From JAGOPY01 sp964619555 (GTDB lineage: Bacteria > Bacteroidota > Bacteroidia > Bacteroidales > JAGOPY01), in NCBI GenBank assembly GCA_964619555.1, contig CAZUDV010000008.1, positions 1-64,000 on the forward strand: a DNA stretch of 64,000 nucleotides, written 5' to 3'. The notes beneath the pieces are model-generated. The model was not told the origin of the DNA. It saw only the letters and a list, made by a program, of their open reading frames with translations, and searched no databases. Positions 39,600 through 47,334 of this stretch are shown here, piece by piece. The number at the start of each line of letters is the position of its first letter. Positions within the stretch are counted from its first letter, which is position 1. The translations under genes were made by a program, and so were the position numbers.

Positions 39600-41714
39600 A
39601 TGATCCTCTTTCTGAAAAGCTTACCGGCCAGGGCCGGTTCGATCGGACTGACATTATCCCTTATTTACTTTTTTTCCTGTCTCCCCGTTCATCTTGAAGC
39701 CTCTGAAGATAAAATCGATAGCCTAAGGCAAGAGGTCTTGAAAGATTACCCGGATGAAAATTTGGCCATGACTATGGATGCCATGGCAAGAGAATTTGTC
39801 AAATCAGGCAGGAATGACAGCGCCAGGTATTATGCAGAGAAAGCCCTGTCAATTGCCGAAAGGACTGATAATATTGAAATCCTGGCCAGTTCCTACCTTA
39901 TCATTTGCAGGGACCAGTGGATATGGGGTTATTTACCCGAAGCGCTGGAAACAAGCCGGAAAATGATCTATTATTCCGAACAACTCAGGGATCCGGACAT
40001 GCTGGCCAGGGCCTTTTATCACCAGGGAGTGGTTTATGGTATGATGGGGGAAACAGATTCAGCCATATACCTTTTCAGGTCGAGCCTGAGTCATGTAAAA
40101 ACCGATTCAGTAACTCTAATGGCATCCTACCTGGGTTTAGGCAATAATTTTGGTCATACCGGGGAATATGATTCATCCCTTCATTATAAGTTAATGGCAG
40201 CTAGGATCGCAGAGCTCACCGGAAAAGAATATAATCTGGTCACCATTTTCTACTCGATAGGTATCACATTTGAAGAGACCGGAGACGCTAAGGGATGTGA
40301 AAAGTATTTCCGGTCGGGATTGAAAATTGCACAAAAACTTCAGTATTCAGATGGCATAGCCGACGGGTATAATAAACTTGCAGGAGTGCATTTCAATCGT
40401 GATGCGCTCGATTCCTCCTTATACTATCTGGATGAGGCCAGGAAACTTTTCAAAGCGAACGGAGATACCACAGGATGGTCTGAATTGTACGATTATTACG
40501 GTCTGATTTACTTCAGGCAAAAAAGGTACCCTGAGGCGCTTTCGGCATTTGACTCAGCCATAAAAGTAACCAGGATTTCGAATACCTGGCCGGAATTGAT
40601 GAGTAATTACAGGAATAAAAGTTCTGTATACAATGAGCTTAAAGACTATCCGAATGCATGGAGATACCTGGATTCAGCCCGTATGATTGCCGCTGAATTC
40701 GGTTTTCGGGACGATCATCAGCAGATATTGCGGGCGATGGGAATGGTCTCATATCTTTCAAAGGATTATAAAAGATCTGTTGAAGAGCTGGATTCAGCTA
40801 TGAATATAAAAGATTCGCTGTTTAGCGAAGAAAAAGTTAAGGCAGTCCTGGAAATAAACCAGAAATATGAAAAAGAAAGGGACCAGGCCAGAATTCTTTC
40901 CCTGGAAAAAGAGTCCCTGAAAAGGAAACTCCAGCGCAACCTGATCTTATTCAATGGTTCGGCACTGATCGCAGCAGCCTTGTTTTTCCTGATGATGCTC
41001 CGACATAAACTGGTAAAAACCAAGCTGATATCAAAACAGAAAATCAGCCGGCTGGAAGAGGAAAAAAAGCTGCTCCAGGCACGGAATCTGGTCGACGGCC
41101 AGGAAGAGGAACGGAAAAGGATTGCCATGGAACTGCATGACGGACTGGGGGTAATCCTTTCAGCGACAAAGATGCAATTCAGCACCTTGGATAACGCGGC
41201 TTCCATGGAACCAAAGCTCATGGAAAAGGCTATCCGTTTATTGGAACAGGCTTCCGGGGAAGTACGCAGGATATCGCATAACCTGATGCCCGGATTGCTG
41301 ACAAAACTTGGCCTTTATGAAGCCATTGATGATCTTTTTGAAAGTATCAATGAAACGAAGCTACTTGGTGCTTCAGTCTCATTTGAAGGGGACAGGGACA
41401 GGAGGCTGCCGGAAAATACTGAGATCATGCTTTACAGGATCATCCAGGAACTGGTCAACAATACGATGAAATATGCCAAAGCCAGCCAGATCCGTTTGTC
41501 CCTGAGCACAGCCCATTCTCCGATAACCATCAATTACAGCGATAATGGAACAGGATTCGATCCGGATGAAGTAATGAATTCAGGGAAGAAATCAATTGGA
41601 CTGAAAAGCATTGAGTCCAGGGTGGGATTTCTCAACGGGCAGATGACCCTGAAATCGGCACCCGGAAAAGGCGTGGATTATCTCTTTACTATTCCTGTAA
41701 ATTTTGAGAATTAA
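39600..41714 (+). CDS. TPR-containing sensor histidine kinase (NarX-type core)
   Basis: A 704-residue exported sensor. Signal or membrane segment at residues 12-32; an extracytoplasmic TPR region (about 40-430, repeats such as YYAEKALSIAERTDNIEILA); a membrane helix at about 445-463 (LFNGSALIAAALFFLMMLRH); then a coiled coil and the HisKA_3 dimerisation domain with the phosphorylated histidine in KRIAMELHDGLGVILSATK (about 517), and HATPase at about 610-704 (QELVNNTMKYAKAS, NGTGFDP). LuxR/NarL-type response regulators pair with this kinase class, but none is next to it; a NarL-type regulator lies 18 kb away at 60035. It is divergent from nrfHA. Confidence 0.9.
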   Translation: MILFLKSLPARAGSIGLTLSLIYFFSCLPVHLEASEDKIDSLRQEVLKDYPDENLAMTMDAMAREFVKSGRNDSARYYAEKALSIAERTDNIEILASSYLIICRDQWIWGYLPEALETSRKMIYYSEQLRDPDMLARAFYHQGVVYGMMGETDSAIYLFRSSLSHVKTDSVTLMASYLGLGNNFGHTGEYDSSLHYKLMAARIAELTGKEYNLVTIFYSIGITFEETGDAKGCEKYFRSGLKIAQKLQYSDGIADGYNKLAGVHFNRDALDSSLYYLDEARKLFKANGDTTGWSELYDYYGLIYFRQKRYPEALSAFDSAIKVTRISNTWPELMSNYRNKSSVYNELKDYPNAWRYLDSARMIAAEFGFRDDHQQILRAMGMVSYLSKDYKRSVEELDSAMNIKDSLFSEEKVKAVLEINQKYEKERDQARILSLEKESLKRKLQRNLILFNGSALIAAALFFLMMLRHKLVKTKLISKQKISRLEEEKKLLQARNLVDGQEEERKRIAMELHDGLGVILSATKMQFSTLDNAASMEPKLMEKAIRLLEQASGEVRRISHNLMPGLLTKLGLYEAIDDLFESINETKLLGASVSFEGDRDRRLPENTEIMLYRIIQELVNNTMKYAKASQIRLSLSTAHSPITINYSDNGTGFDPDEVMNSGKKSIGLKSIESRVGFLNGQMTLKSAPGKGVDYLFTIPVNFEN

Positions 41715-43279
41715 CGCCGGTTTTTTCTGTTAAATAATTTCACCCAGACGATGATTCCGCTGATGATCAGTATCGTTCCAAATATACCCAGCAACGGTAC
41801 GATCAGGATATAAAAATCTCCGGTCAGGAATTTAAAAATCCTCCCGGTATGAACTTCCAGCGCAAAATTCCACCACGACATCGGGCTCTCTGCGAGGATC
41901 TCCGATGGCACCTCCGGGATTTTATCCTCCTGATTCATGGATAAGGCGCCATTATTATAATCGAAAATCACCTCCTTTTCATTGTACGTTTTCCAGTACC
42001 CGCTTATCATATGTTCCCCGAAAGGCTTGCTGCCCGTGTCGACCATCCCTGGCACTTTTCCCGTGATGTGGTTCCGGGAGTACCCTTCGTGCGGGTACCA
42101 GTCATACAGGCCATTGAAGGTGCCGACCAGGTAATTTCCCGGACCGGTTTTTTCAAAAACATTGATCCCCATTACAGACAGGGGAGGTTGTCCGGCCGGA
42201 GCAAACATCTCTGACCGGAGATCTTCGGTTGCATAAAACAGGCCCTCGGTCGTGCCGAAAAGAAAACCCCTGAGATCCTCGTCAAAAATGACTGCTCTCA
42301 GTTTATCTTCCCACGGATTCGGTGTATCCAGGACTGAAAAAGGAATTTTCCCAACCCGGGCGTTGGCAATGGTGATCAGCAGGGGAGGGCGGAGAAACAT
42401 CCCGGTCACGGTATTGATCAGGATAAAAAGGGCAATCCAGATTCCAGCTTTCTTATGCCACTTTGCTGAAAAGCGTTTGGTGTTCGATGCCGTTTGAAGA
42501 GGTTTTTTGCGTTTTTTCAGCCAGCGAAGAGCGTAGGGCATTGTGAAGTGGAGTGTGCCGGTAATGGCAAGCAGGATGACGATCAGTCCCATGGCATCCA
42601 CGATCAGTTTCCCGGCCATACCGTATATTTCCCCGCTGTGGATCACCCAAATGGTCCGGAACAGACCTGCTTTATTGTCATACCCTTCAGCAGGAGGCAA
42701 ATGGAGCTCCATAGCCTGGAAACTGCCTGGTTCATCCCTTGCCTGAAGTAGTTCCGAACGGGTCAGGATCAGAATTTGATCATCCTTTTCCTCCAGCCAT
42801 TGTACCCTTTGATCTTTCACAGGCAGATGCAGTTTCTGCCATTTTCCGGCGTTATGATCAAAGCAGAATAACCCGAACAGCGTGCCTGCATATAGATTGC
42901 CTTTCCGGGAGTGTAAAACGGAAGCTATTTTCCGGTTGTCGATTCCGTTCGGGAAACCGCTGTTGAAATCGCTGAACCTCGTCATCGCATGATCCGTCAG
43001 CCAGGCACCGATGTTGCCAAAGATGATAACGCTGTCAGTGCCAATTTTCACAGCCGATCTGACTGCGGCGTTATTCCAGTTCACATACCGGTATTCTTTG
43101 GGGAGAAGATCCCTGCTGATGTCCATGCCGGAAAAGAGTTGCCGGTGGTTCATGACAATTCCTGAAACAGCCCACAGGATGAAAAAGAATGCCATGATCA
43201 CCCCGGGCCACCGGTGCCACTTTTTAAAAAACTTCAGCCAGCGGTTGTTCGAATTGCAATCTTGTGAGGCCGTGGACAT
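41711..43279 (-). CDS. PepSY-associated transmembrane protein
   Basis: A 522-residue inner-membrane protein of the PepSY_TM family, often linked to iron uptake or flavin/cofactor reduction. The N-terminal helix WPGVIMAFFFILWAVSGIVMNH (about residues 23-44), two central helices (GLIVILLAITGTLHFTMPYA, about 232, and IWIALFILINTVTGMFL, about 275) and a C-terminal helix (about 492-514) are predicted. The two extracytoplasmic loops carry beta-propeller-like pieces (LYAGTLFGLFCFD, FLFGTTEGLFYAT, YLVGTFNGLYDWY), suggesting an enlarged sensor or binding part. It overlaps the end of the divergent TPR kinase gene by four bases, tail to tail. Confidence 0.85.
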   Translation of the reverse strand: MSTASQDCNSNNRWLKFFKKWHRWPGVIMAFFFILWAVSGIVMNHRQLFSGMDISRDLLPKEYRYVNWNNAAVRSAVKIGTDSVIIFGNIGAWLTDHAMTRFSDFNSGFPNGIDNRKIASVLHSRKGNLYAGTLFGLFCFDHNAGKWQKLHLPVKDQRVQWLEEKDDQILILTRSELLQARDEPGSFQAMELHLPPAEGYDNKAGLFRTIWVIHSGEIYGMAGKLIVDAMGLIVILLAITGTLHFTMPYALRWLKKRKKPLQTASNTKRFSAKWHKKAGIWIALFILINTVTGMFLRPPLLITIANARVGKIPFSVLDTPNPWEDKLRAVIFDEDLRGFLFGTTEGLFYATEDLRSEMFAPAGQPPLSVMGINVFEKTGPGNYLVGTFNGLYDWYPHEGYSRNHITGKVPGMVDTGSKPFGEHMISGYWKTYNEKEVIFDYNNGALSMNQEDKIPEVPSEILAESPMSWWNFALEVHTGRIFKFLTGDFYILIVPLLGIFGTILIISGIIVWVKLFNRKNRR

Positions 43280-43318
43280 GTTACAGGTGCGTAAGTCTTA
43301 CGGACTTTTGATAATTAG

Positions 43319-43837
43319 CTATTTCTTAAGAAAGTAGCTGATGAAATGATCTTCTGATTCCTTTCTTGAAAAGTGGTCAAACCCTTGGGCGACAACTCTT
43401 TCGATGAGAGGTGCAGGCAGAAACGGAGTGCTCAGTTCGAAGATCTCACCGGCATGCAGGTCCTTCACACCTTCCAGCACTTCACCAAGGGGGTGACCGC
43501 CCTGTTCGATAATGGGTCGCGCATCGAGCCGCTTAGCTATGTTCTCATCCCTTAGCCACGAAGGTTTAACGGATGATCCGCCTGCCGTGGCTTCCAGGCC
43601 TTCAAGCACGTCCTGCCCGACTTTCTTACGAAGTGTGTTGACCAGCGAATGTACCGGTATTTCACCGACCTGTGCCGCTTGCTGCAGGGTGGTTACCCTG
43701 GCAATGGTCCTCCGCAACACAGGGTTTTTCAACTTTTTGAATACAGGAGCCATTTCGATCAGGACATCCTCCAAGCCGGGATATGCCTGAAGAAGTTCGT
43801 AGACTTTCGTTTTTGGAGTTATGATAAGTTGTTCCAT
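43319..43837 (-). CDS. DUF1858-DUF2249 fusion protein
   Basis: A 172-residue protein. Residues about 4-75 match DUF1858 (ITPKTKVYELLQAYPGLEDV, NPVLRRTIARVTTLQQAAQV), and residues about 100-172 match DUF2249 (LDARPIIEQGGHPLGEVLEG, GEIFELSTPFLPAPLIERVV). Both domains are found beside hemerythrin and nitrogen-oxide genes in anaerobes; DUF1858 may bind small ligands. It is the last gene of the minus-strand operon ferredoxin, cupin, DUF438, this gene. Function unknown. Confidence 0.82.
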   Translation of the reverse strand: MEQLIITPKTKVYELLQAYPGLEDVLIEMAPVFKKLKNPVLRRTIARVTTLQQAAQVGEIPVHSLVNTLRKKVGQDVLEGLEATAGGSSVKPSWLRDENIAKRLDARPIIEQGGHPLGEVLEGVKDLHAGEIFELSTPFLPAPLIERVVAQGFDHFSRKESEDHFISYFLKK

Positions 43838-43842
43838 TGTTC

Positions 43843-43870
43843 TGTTTGTTCAATTGTTCAATTGTTAAGG
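43843..43870. repeat. octamer repeat AATTGTTC
   Basis: TGTTCAAT repeated about three times with an 8-base period, followed by CTCACGG, CTCACGT near 43900. Lies between the DUF438 and DUF1858 genes. Confidence 0.6.
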
Positions 43871-43912
43871 GTTCCGGGACCCAATTTCCAAATTCCCGCT
43901 CACGGCTCACGT

Positions 43913-45145
43913 CTACTGACCATACTCCAGTATCCTCTGCTCTCCTTCCAGTGCACGGAGCCCGGTAAGGTCCTGGGATACTTCCAGGGTTCCCAGGTAA
44001 TTTCCTGCTTCATCCCTTAGGGCGAAATATTCGATGTGAATGAATTTTCCCTTCATCTGTATCCAGAAGGGTGCATGGTCCTGCCTGCCAGTCCTGAAAT
44101 CTTCGAGGATCTGTTCCACAACATGAACGCTGGAGGGAGGGTGGCACAATTTCACATCGCGGTTCAGAATGGCACGGCTTCGGTGGAAGATACGATCCTT
44201 GCCCTGGCTGAAGTATCTGACTTTCTCATTTTTATCGACGAAAGTCATGTCAACCGGAAGGGTGTTGAGGATGGCCTGCAGTTCGGATTTGGTGAAACTT
44301 CCAGAGGGAAGGTGGACCAGGTCATCATCTTTCTGCTCTTCCTTTATTTCTTCGATATTTGCCGGCTTCCATCCGAACTGAGGGTCGTAAAGGCAGAAAC
44401 CGATCTCCAGGGTCTGGTTGTATATCTCATACCACTCGATGTCTGTCAGCTTGTCCATGACCATAGGTAACAGGATCTGATCTTCTTTCATGGTCATGTC
44501 AGCCACCTGGTCTGAAGCAGGCTTGAGTACAAACTGCACCGCTGCGTCAGCTTCTTCTGCCGTCAAACTTTCAGGGCTGTTCAGTACTTCAATGGCCGCT
44601 TTCAACAGTTCCCGGATCTCATTATGCTTGCCCCACATCACTTTTGGGGGGCCGGTAATACCGTATTTCTCGAGGTAAGGGAACAGCAGGTTTTCCTTCC
44701 GGAGGTAATGTTTTTCCACATCCATCAGGCTGTTGAAGTGGGTTTTCAATTCCAGGAACCAGGCCGGCACTTCCTCATCTTTCACCGAAGTAACCCTTTC
44801 GTACAATGTTTCCAGCTGATCCACCACCTTTAGTATCTCCTTATTTTCCTGGCGGAATGTATCGACAGGGTGACCGGGCGGAACTATTTTCATCCCCGAC
44901 AGATCGATATGGCCGTCCAGAGCTTCGCTGTGGATATCGCAGAATTTCAGCACTTCAGCTTCGCTGAGGGTGCCTTCGGAAATCAGTTCCTGCTCCACTT
45001 CCACGACTTCGCCATAAGGGATCCTGGTGAGCAGGCTGACCAGCTGCTTGCGCGCTTCGGCAGGAGCTTCGCCGGCATGAAGCTGCAGGATCATGTGTTT
45101 CAGCAGCTCTTTACGCTTTTCGCTGTTATTGATCAATTCGCTCAT
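43913..45145 (-). CDS. DUF438-hemerythrin-PAS protein
   Basis: A 410-residue cytoplasmic protein. Residues about 1-72 are DUF438 (LLKHMILQLHAGEAPAEARK, then VEQELISEGTLSEAEVLKFC). Residues about 85-235 are a hemerythrin HHE domain (EVYFH-like: THFNSLMDVEKHYLRKENLL, MWGKHNEIREL). Residues about 285-400 are a PAS domain (LQAILNTLPVDMTFVDKNEK). Di-iron hemerythrins of this kind deal with NO or oxygen, and DUF438-PAS proteins of anaerobes are often near Crp/Fnr regulators. Third gene of the minus operon, 2 bases after the cupin gene. Confidence 0.9.
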   Translation of the reverse strand: MSELINNSEKRKELLKHMILQLHAGEAPAEARKQLVSLLTRIPYGEVVEVEQELISEGTLSEAEVLKFCDIHSEALDGHIDLSGMKIVPPGHPVDTFRQENKEILKVVDQLETLYERVTSVKDEEVPAWFLELKTHFNSLMDVEKHYLRKENLLFPYLEKYGITGPPKVMWGKHNEIRELLKAAIEVLNSPESLTAEEADAAVQFVLKPASDQVADMTMKEDQILLPMVMDKLTDIEWYEIYNQTLEIGFCLYDPQFGWKPANIEEIKEEQKDDDLVHLPSGSFTKSELQAILNTLPVDMTFVDKNEKVRYFSQGKDRIFHRSRAILNRDVKLCHPPSSVHVVEQILEDFRTGRQDHAPFWIQMKGKFIHIEYFALRDEAGNYLGTLEVSQDLTGLRALEGEQRILEYGQ

Positions 45146-45147
45146 AA

Positions 45148-45477
45148 TTATTCCTTGATCATGGTTAACAACATCTTGAATTTTTCCACTGCATTGACAG
45201 CGTGAGGGATGTTTGCCGGCATAATGATCGACTGTCCGGCAGTGAGTTCATAAGGCACCCGGTTGATGTGCACTTCTGCTTTGCCTTCCAGAATCTGCAC
45301 CATGGCATCGAACGGGGCGGAGTGCTCACTCAGCTTCTGGCCTTTGTCGAAAGCAAAGAGGCTGATATTGCCTTTTTCTTTCTGAATGACCCGTTTACTG
45401 ACTATGCCTTCGGTTGAATAATCGACTTTATCGTTGAAGTTCATTACCTGGGAGTGGTTAAATAAGTTGGTATTCAT
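45148..45477 (-). CDS. small cupin protein
   Basis: A 109-residue single-domain cupin. The barrel contains SEHSAPFDAMVQILEGKAEV (motif 1: H-A-PFDA..ILEG) and MPANIPHAVNAVEKFKMLL (motif 2: P-x-H). It starts 37 bases after the ferredoxin-like gene end and abuts the DUF438 gene by 2 bases. Cupins of this type bind metal or small molecules, or act as sensors; the role is not known. Confidence 0.88.
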   Translation of the reverse strand: MNTNLFNHSQVMNFNDKVDYSTEGIVSKRVIQKEKGNISLFAFDKGQKLSEHSAPFDAMVQILEGKAEVHINRVPYELTAGQSIIMPANIPHAVNAVEKFKMLLTMIKE

Positions 45478-45482
45478 GGTGT

Positions 45483-45509
45483 TAAATTTTGAATTTTAAA
45501 TTTTGAATT
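45483..45509. repeat. heptamer-period repeat AATTTTG/AATTTTA
   Basis: AATTTTG, AATTTTA, AATTTTG, AATTCG between the ferredoxin and cupin genes. Low complexity, with 7-base period. Confidence 0.5.
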
Positions 45510-45514
45510 CGGGA

Positions 45515-46414
45515 TCAGATATAATCTTCAAAGAGAACATCTCCTTTAATTCCAATGACTGTCTTTTTAATGGGAATCTTCCGGCTGGCGGAATCCCTGG
45601 CGAGGTTGGCGATATGCACCAGGCCGCTGCAGCAGGGCACTTCCATGACCACCACATTCAGCTCCCGGATCAGGGCTTCTTCGATCATTATCCGTAATTT
45701 TTCCACATAGGCTTCCTTGCCCTGGTCGAGTTTCGGACAAGCAATGGCGAGCCCTTTTCCCTTCAGGAACTTCTGGTGGAAATTACCCAGGGAGAACGCA
45801 ACACAATCGGCTGCCAGCACTACTTCGGCATTTTGAAAGTAGGGAGCAGAGGGATTGACCAGGTGCATCTGAACCGGCCATTGCCTTAGTTCTGACTTTT
45901 GCTCAACCGGTCCGGTCAAAGGCATCACAGCTTTTTTGCCCGACTTTTCCCTCTCTTCGAGATCGGTGTTGAAACCGAAACTCCTGGTACCAGGGCAACC
46001 TCCGCTGGCACAATTTCCTGACATGCTCTTCTCGTACACTTTATCCAGGACCTGTTCCAGATCGAAAACAAGCACCCCGGCGTTTTCTTCCAGATATTCA
46101 ATTGCCTGCTCAAAATGCATTAACTCATTATGGTCAAGCAGGTGCTTGAGGTGTGCCACCACCGTATTCTGCCCGTATTTGACAATTTCAGGTATCACAG
46201 CTTTCTCATTATAAGGCTCGGCTTCCCTGAGTTCAATTTCAATGGCTCCTTCCGGGCATTCGCCGATGCAGGCCCCGAGCCCGTCGCACATAAGATCTGA
46301 TACCAGCCTGGCCTTTCCGTCGATGATCTGAAGGGCTCCTTCCGGGCAGGCCGGGATACACAGGCCACAGCCGTTGCACAATTCCTCGTCGATCCGGATT
46401 ATTTCTCTTTTCAT
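45515..46414 (-). CDS. ferredoxin-like protein with two [4Fe-4S] motifs
   Basis: A 299-residue protein. Residues about 9-60 carry two cluster motifs: CNGCGLCIPACPEGA and CDGLGACIGECPEGA. The rest has extra cysteines: NCASGGC (about 133-139), ADCVAFS, ACPKLD and PCCSG near 257. A ferredoxin-like protein called frdX, regulated together with hcp by the Crp/Fnr-family HcpR in other anaerobes, has this size and layout, from memory. It is the first gene of the minus operon, divergent from the Crp/Fnr regulator. Its promoter box and an operator palindrome are spaced as in activator-dependent promoters. Confidence 0.8.
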   Translation of the reverse strand: MKREIIRIDEELCNGCGLCIPACPEGALQIIDGKARLVSDLMCDGLGACIGECPEGAIEIELREAEPYNEKAVIPEIVKYGQNTVVAHLKHLLDHNELMHFEQAIEYLEENAGVLVFDLEQVLDKVYEKSMSGNCASGGCPGTRSFGFNTDLEEREKSGKKAVMPLTGPVEQKSELRQWPVQMHLVNPSAPYFQNAEVVLAADCVAFSLGNFHQKFLKGKGLAIACPKLDQGKEAYVEKLRIMIEEALIRELNVVVMEVPCCSGLVHIANLARDSASRKIPIKKTVIGIKGDVLFEDYI

Positions 46415-46536
46415 ATAATTGACATTAAATAGACATTAGCTCGCTTCGCCCGCGACAGTTGTATTCATTTGTTTTATCTGTGATTCATTTGTGAGAATCC
46501 GGGTAATCCGTGGTGAATTACTTCAAATTTACAGAG

Positions 46537-46544
46537 CAAAAGTA
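46537..46544 (-). promoter_or_regulatory. promoter -7 box of ferredoxin-DUF438 operon
   Basis: Minus-strand TACTTTTG, exact TAnnTTTG match. The -33 position has no TTG but is occupied by the palindrome at 46566-46581. Leader about 120 bases. Confidence 0.55.
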
Positions 46545-46565
46545 AATGGCATTATGCAGACGGGA

Positions 46566-46581
46566 TGTAACAAATGTTACA
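46566..46581. promoter_or_regulatory. Crp/Fnr-type operator palindrome
   Basis: Perfect TGTAAC-AAAT-GTTACA inverted repeat, as expected for a Crp/Fnr dimer. Its centre (46573.5) is about 33 bases from the centre of the -7 box at 46537-46544, so about -41 from the deduced start of the ferredoxin operon, the class II activator position. It is also 41 bases upstream of the ATG of the regulator gene. Confidence 0.7.
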
Positions 46582-46609
46582 AATTCGACAAAAGGGATGG
46601 TAAAATGCC

Positions 46610-46617
46610 TAATTTTG
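46610..46617 (+). promoter_or_regulatory. promoter -7 box of Crp/Fnr gene, possibly leaderless
   Basis: TAATTTTG, exact TAnnTTTG match, only four bases before the ATG at 46622. If used, transcription would start at or next to the ATG and the mRNA would be leaderless. Confidence 0.45.
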
Positions 46618-46621
46618 ACAT

Positions 46622-47311
46622 ATGTCATTGCATCTTCAACATAAGGAGCTTGAAATTCTCACGGGATGTCCTATTTTCATCGGGTTACCGGAATCGGAGA
46701 TCGACGAGATCATTAAAAAGACCCATCATTTTACCAAGACTTTCGAAGTGGGCGACATTGCCGCATTCAGCGGTGAGCCGGTGAATTTCCTGATGATCGT
46801 GCTGGAAGGCAGCGTGAAAGGGGAGATGCAGGATTTTTCAGGGAAAGTGATCAAAATAGATGATATTGTTGCCCCAAGAGTACTGGCCGGCGCATTTATT
46901 TTCGGGAGGCAGAATAAATTCCCGGTGAATGTGATGGCTAACGAAAGAACCCGCCTTCTCTACATTCCAAAATACGATTTCATGAAGATGCTGCAGAGCG
47001 ACATCCGCATCCTTCAGAACTTCCTTAACGTAATTTCCAGCCAGAGCCAGATGCTGGCCAACAAGCTCAAGTTCTTATCATTCAAGACCATAAAGGGAAA
47101 GATAGCCCAGTATATCCTATCCCTTTCCGGTCACGACAAAACGATGATCGAGCTGCCCATGACTCAGAATGAACTGGCGGAGCAATTTGGCGTGGCGCGT
47201 CCTTCCCTGGCCCGTGCCCTGGGCGAAATGGCAGATGAGGGAATCATTGCGGTGGACCGGAAGGTGGTGCGGATTCTGGACCCGAAAAGGCTGAGAGAGG
47301 TGGGAGGATAA
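46622..47311 (+). CDS. Crp/Fnr family transcription regulator
   Basis: A 229-residue regulator: an N-terminal cyclic-nucleotide-binding-like sensor domain (about residues 15-125), the dimerisation helix, and a C-terminal winged helix-turn-helix (LPMTQNELAEQFGVARPSLARAL, about 180-202). It has only one cysteine (about residue 16), and lacks the N-terminal cysteine cluster of Fnr, so it is not an oxygen-sensing Fnr; it may sense heme, NO or a nucleotide like DNR, HcpR or related proteins. It is divergent from the ferredoxin-DUF438 operon, with TGTAACAAATGTTACA between. It probably activates that operon and perhaps itself. Confidence 0.9.
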   Translation: MSLHLQHKELEILTGCPIFIGLPESEIDEIIKKTHHFTKTFEVGDIAAFSGEPVNFLMIVLEGSVKGEMQDFSGKVIKIDDIVAPRVLAGAFIFGRQNKFPVNVMANERTRLLYIPKYDFMKMLQSDIRILQNFLNVISSQSQMLANKLKFLSFKTIKGKIAQYILSLSGHDKTMIELPMTQNELAEQFGVARPSLARALGEMADEGIIAVDRKVVRILDPKRLREVGG

Positions 47312-47314
47312 AGA

Positions 47315-47334
47315 GATCGGGATTTCACCCGATC
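47315..47334. terminator. short hairpin between convergent Crp/Fnr and hydF genes
   Basis: GATCGGG, six-base loop, CCCGATC; overlaps the hydF stop codon and lies four bases after the regulator stop. No T run, so terminator function is weakly supported. Confidence 0.35.
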
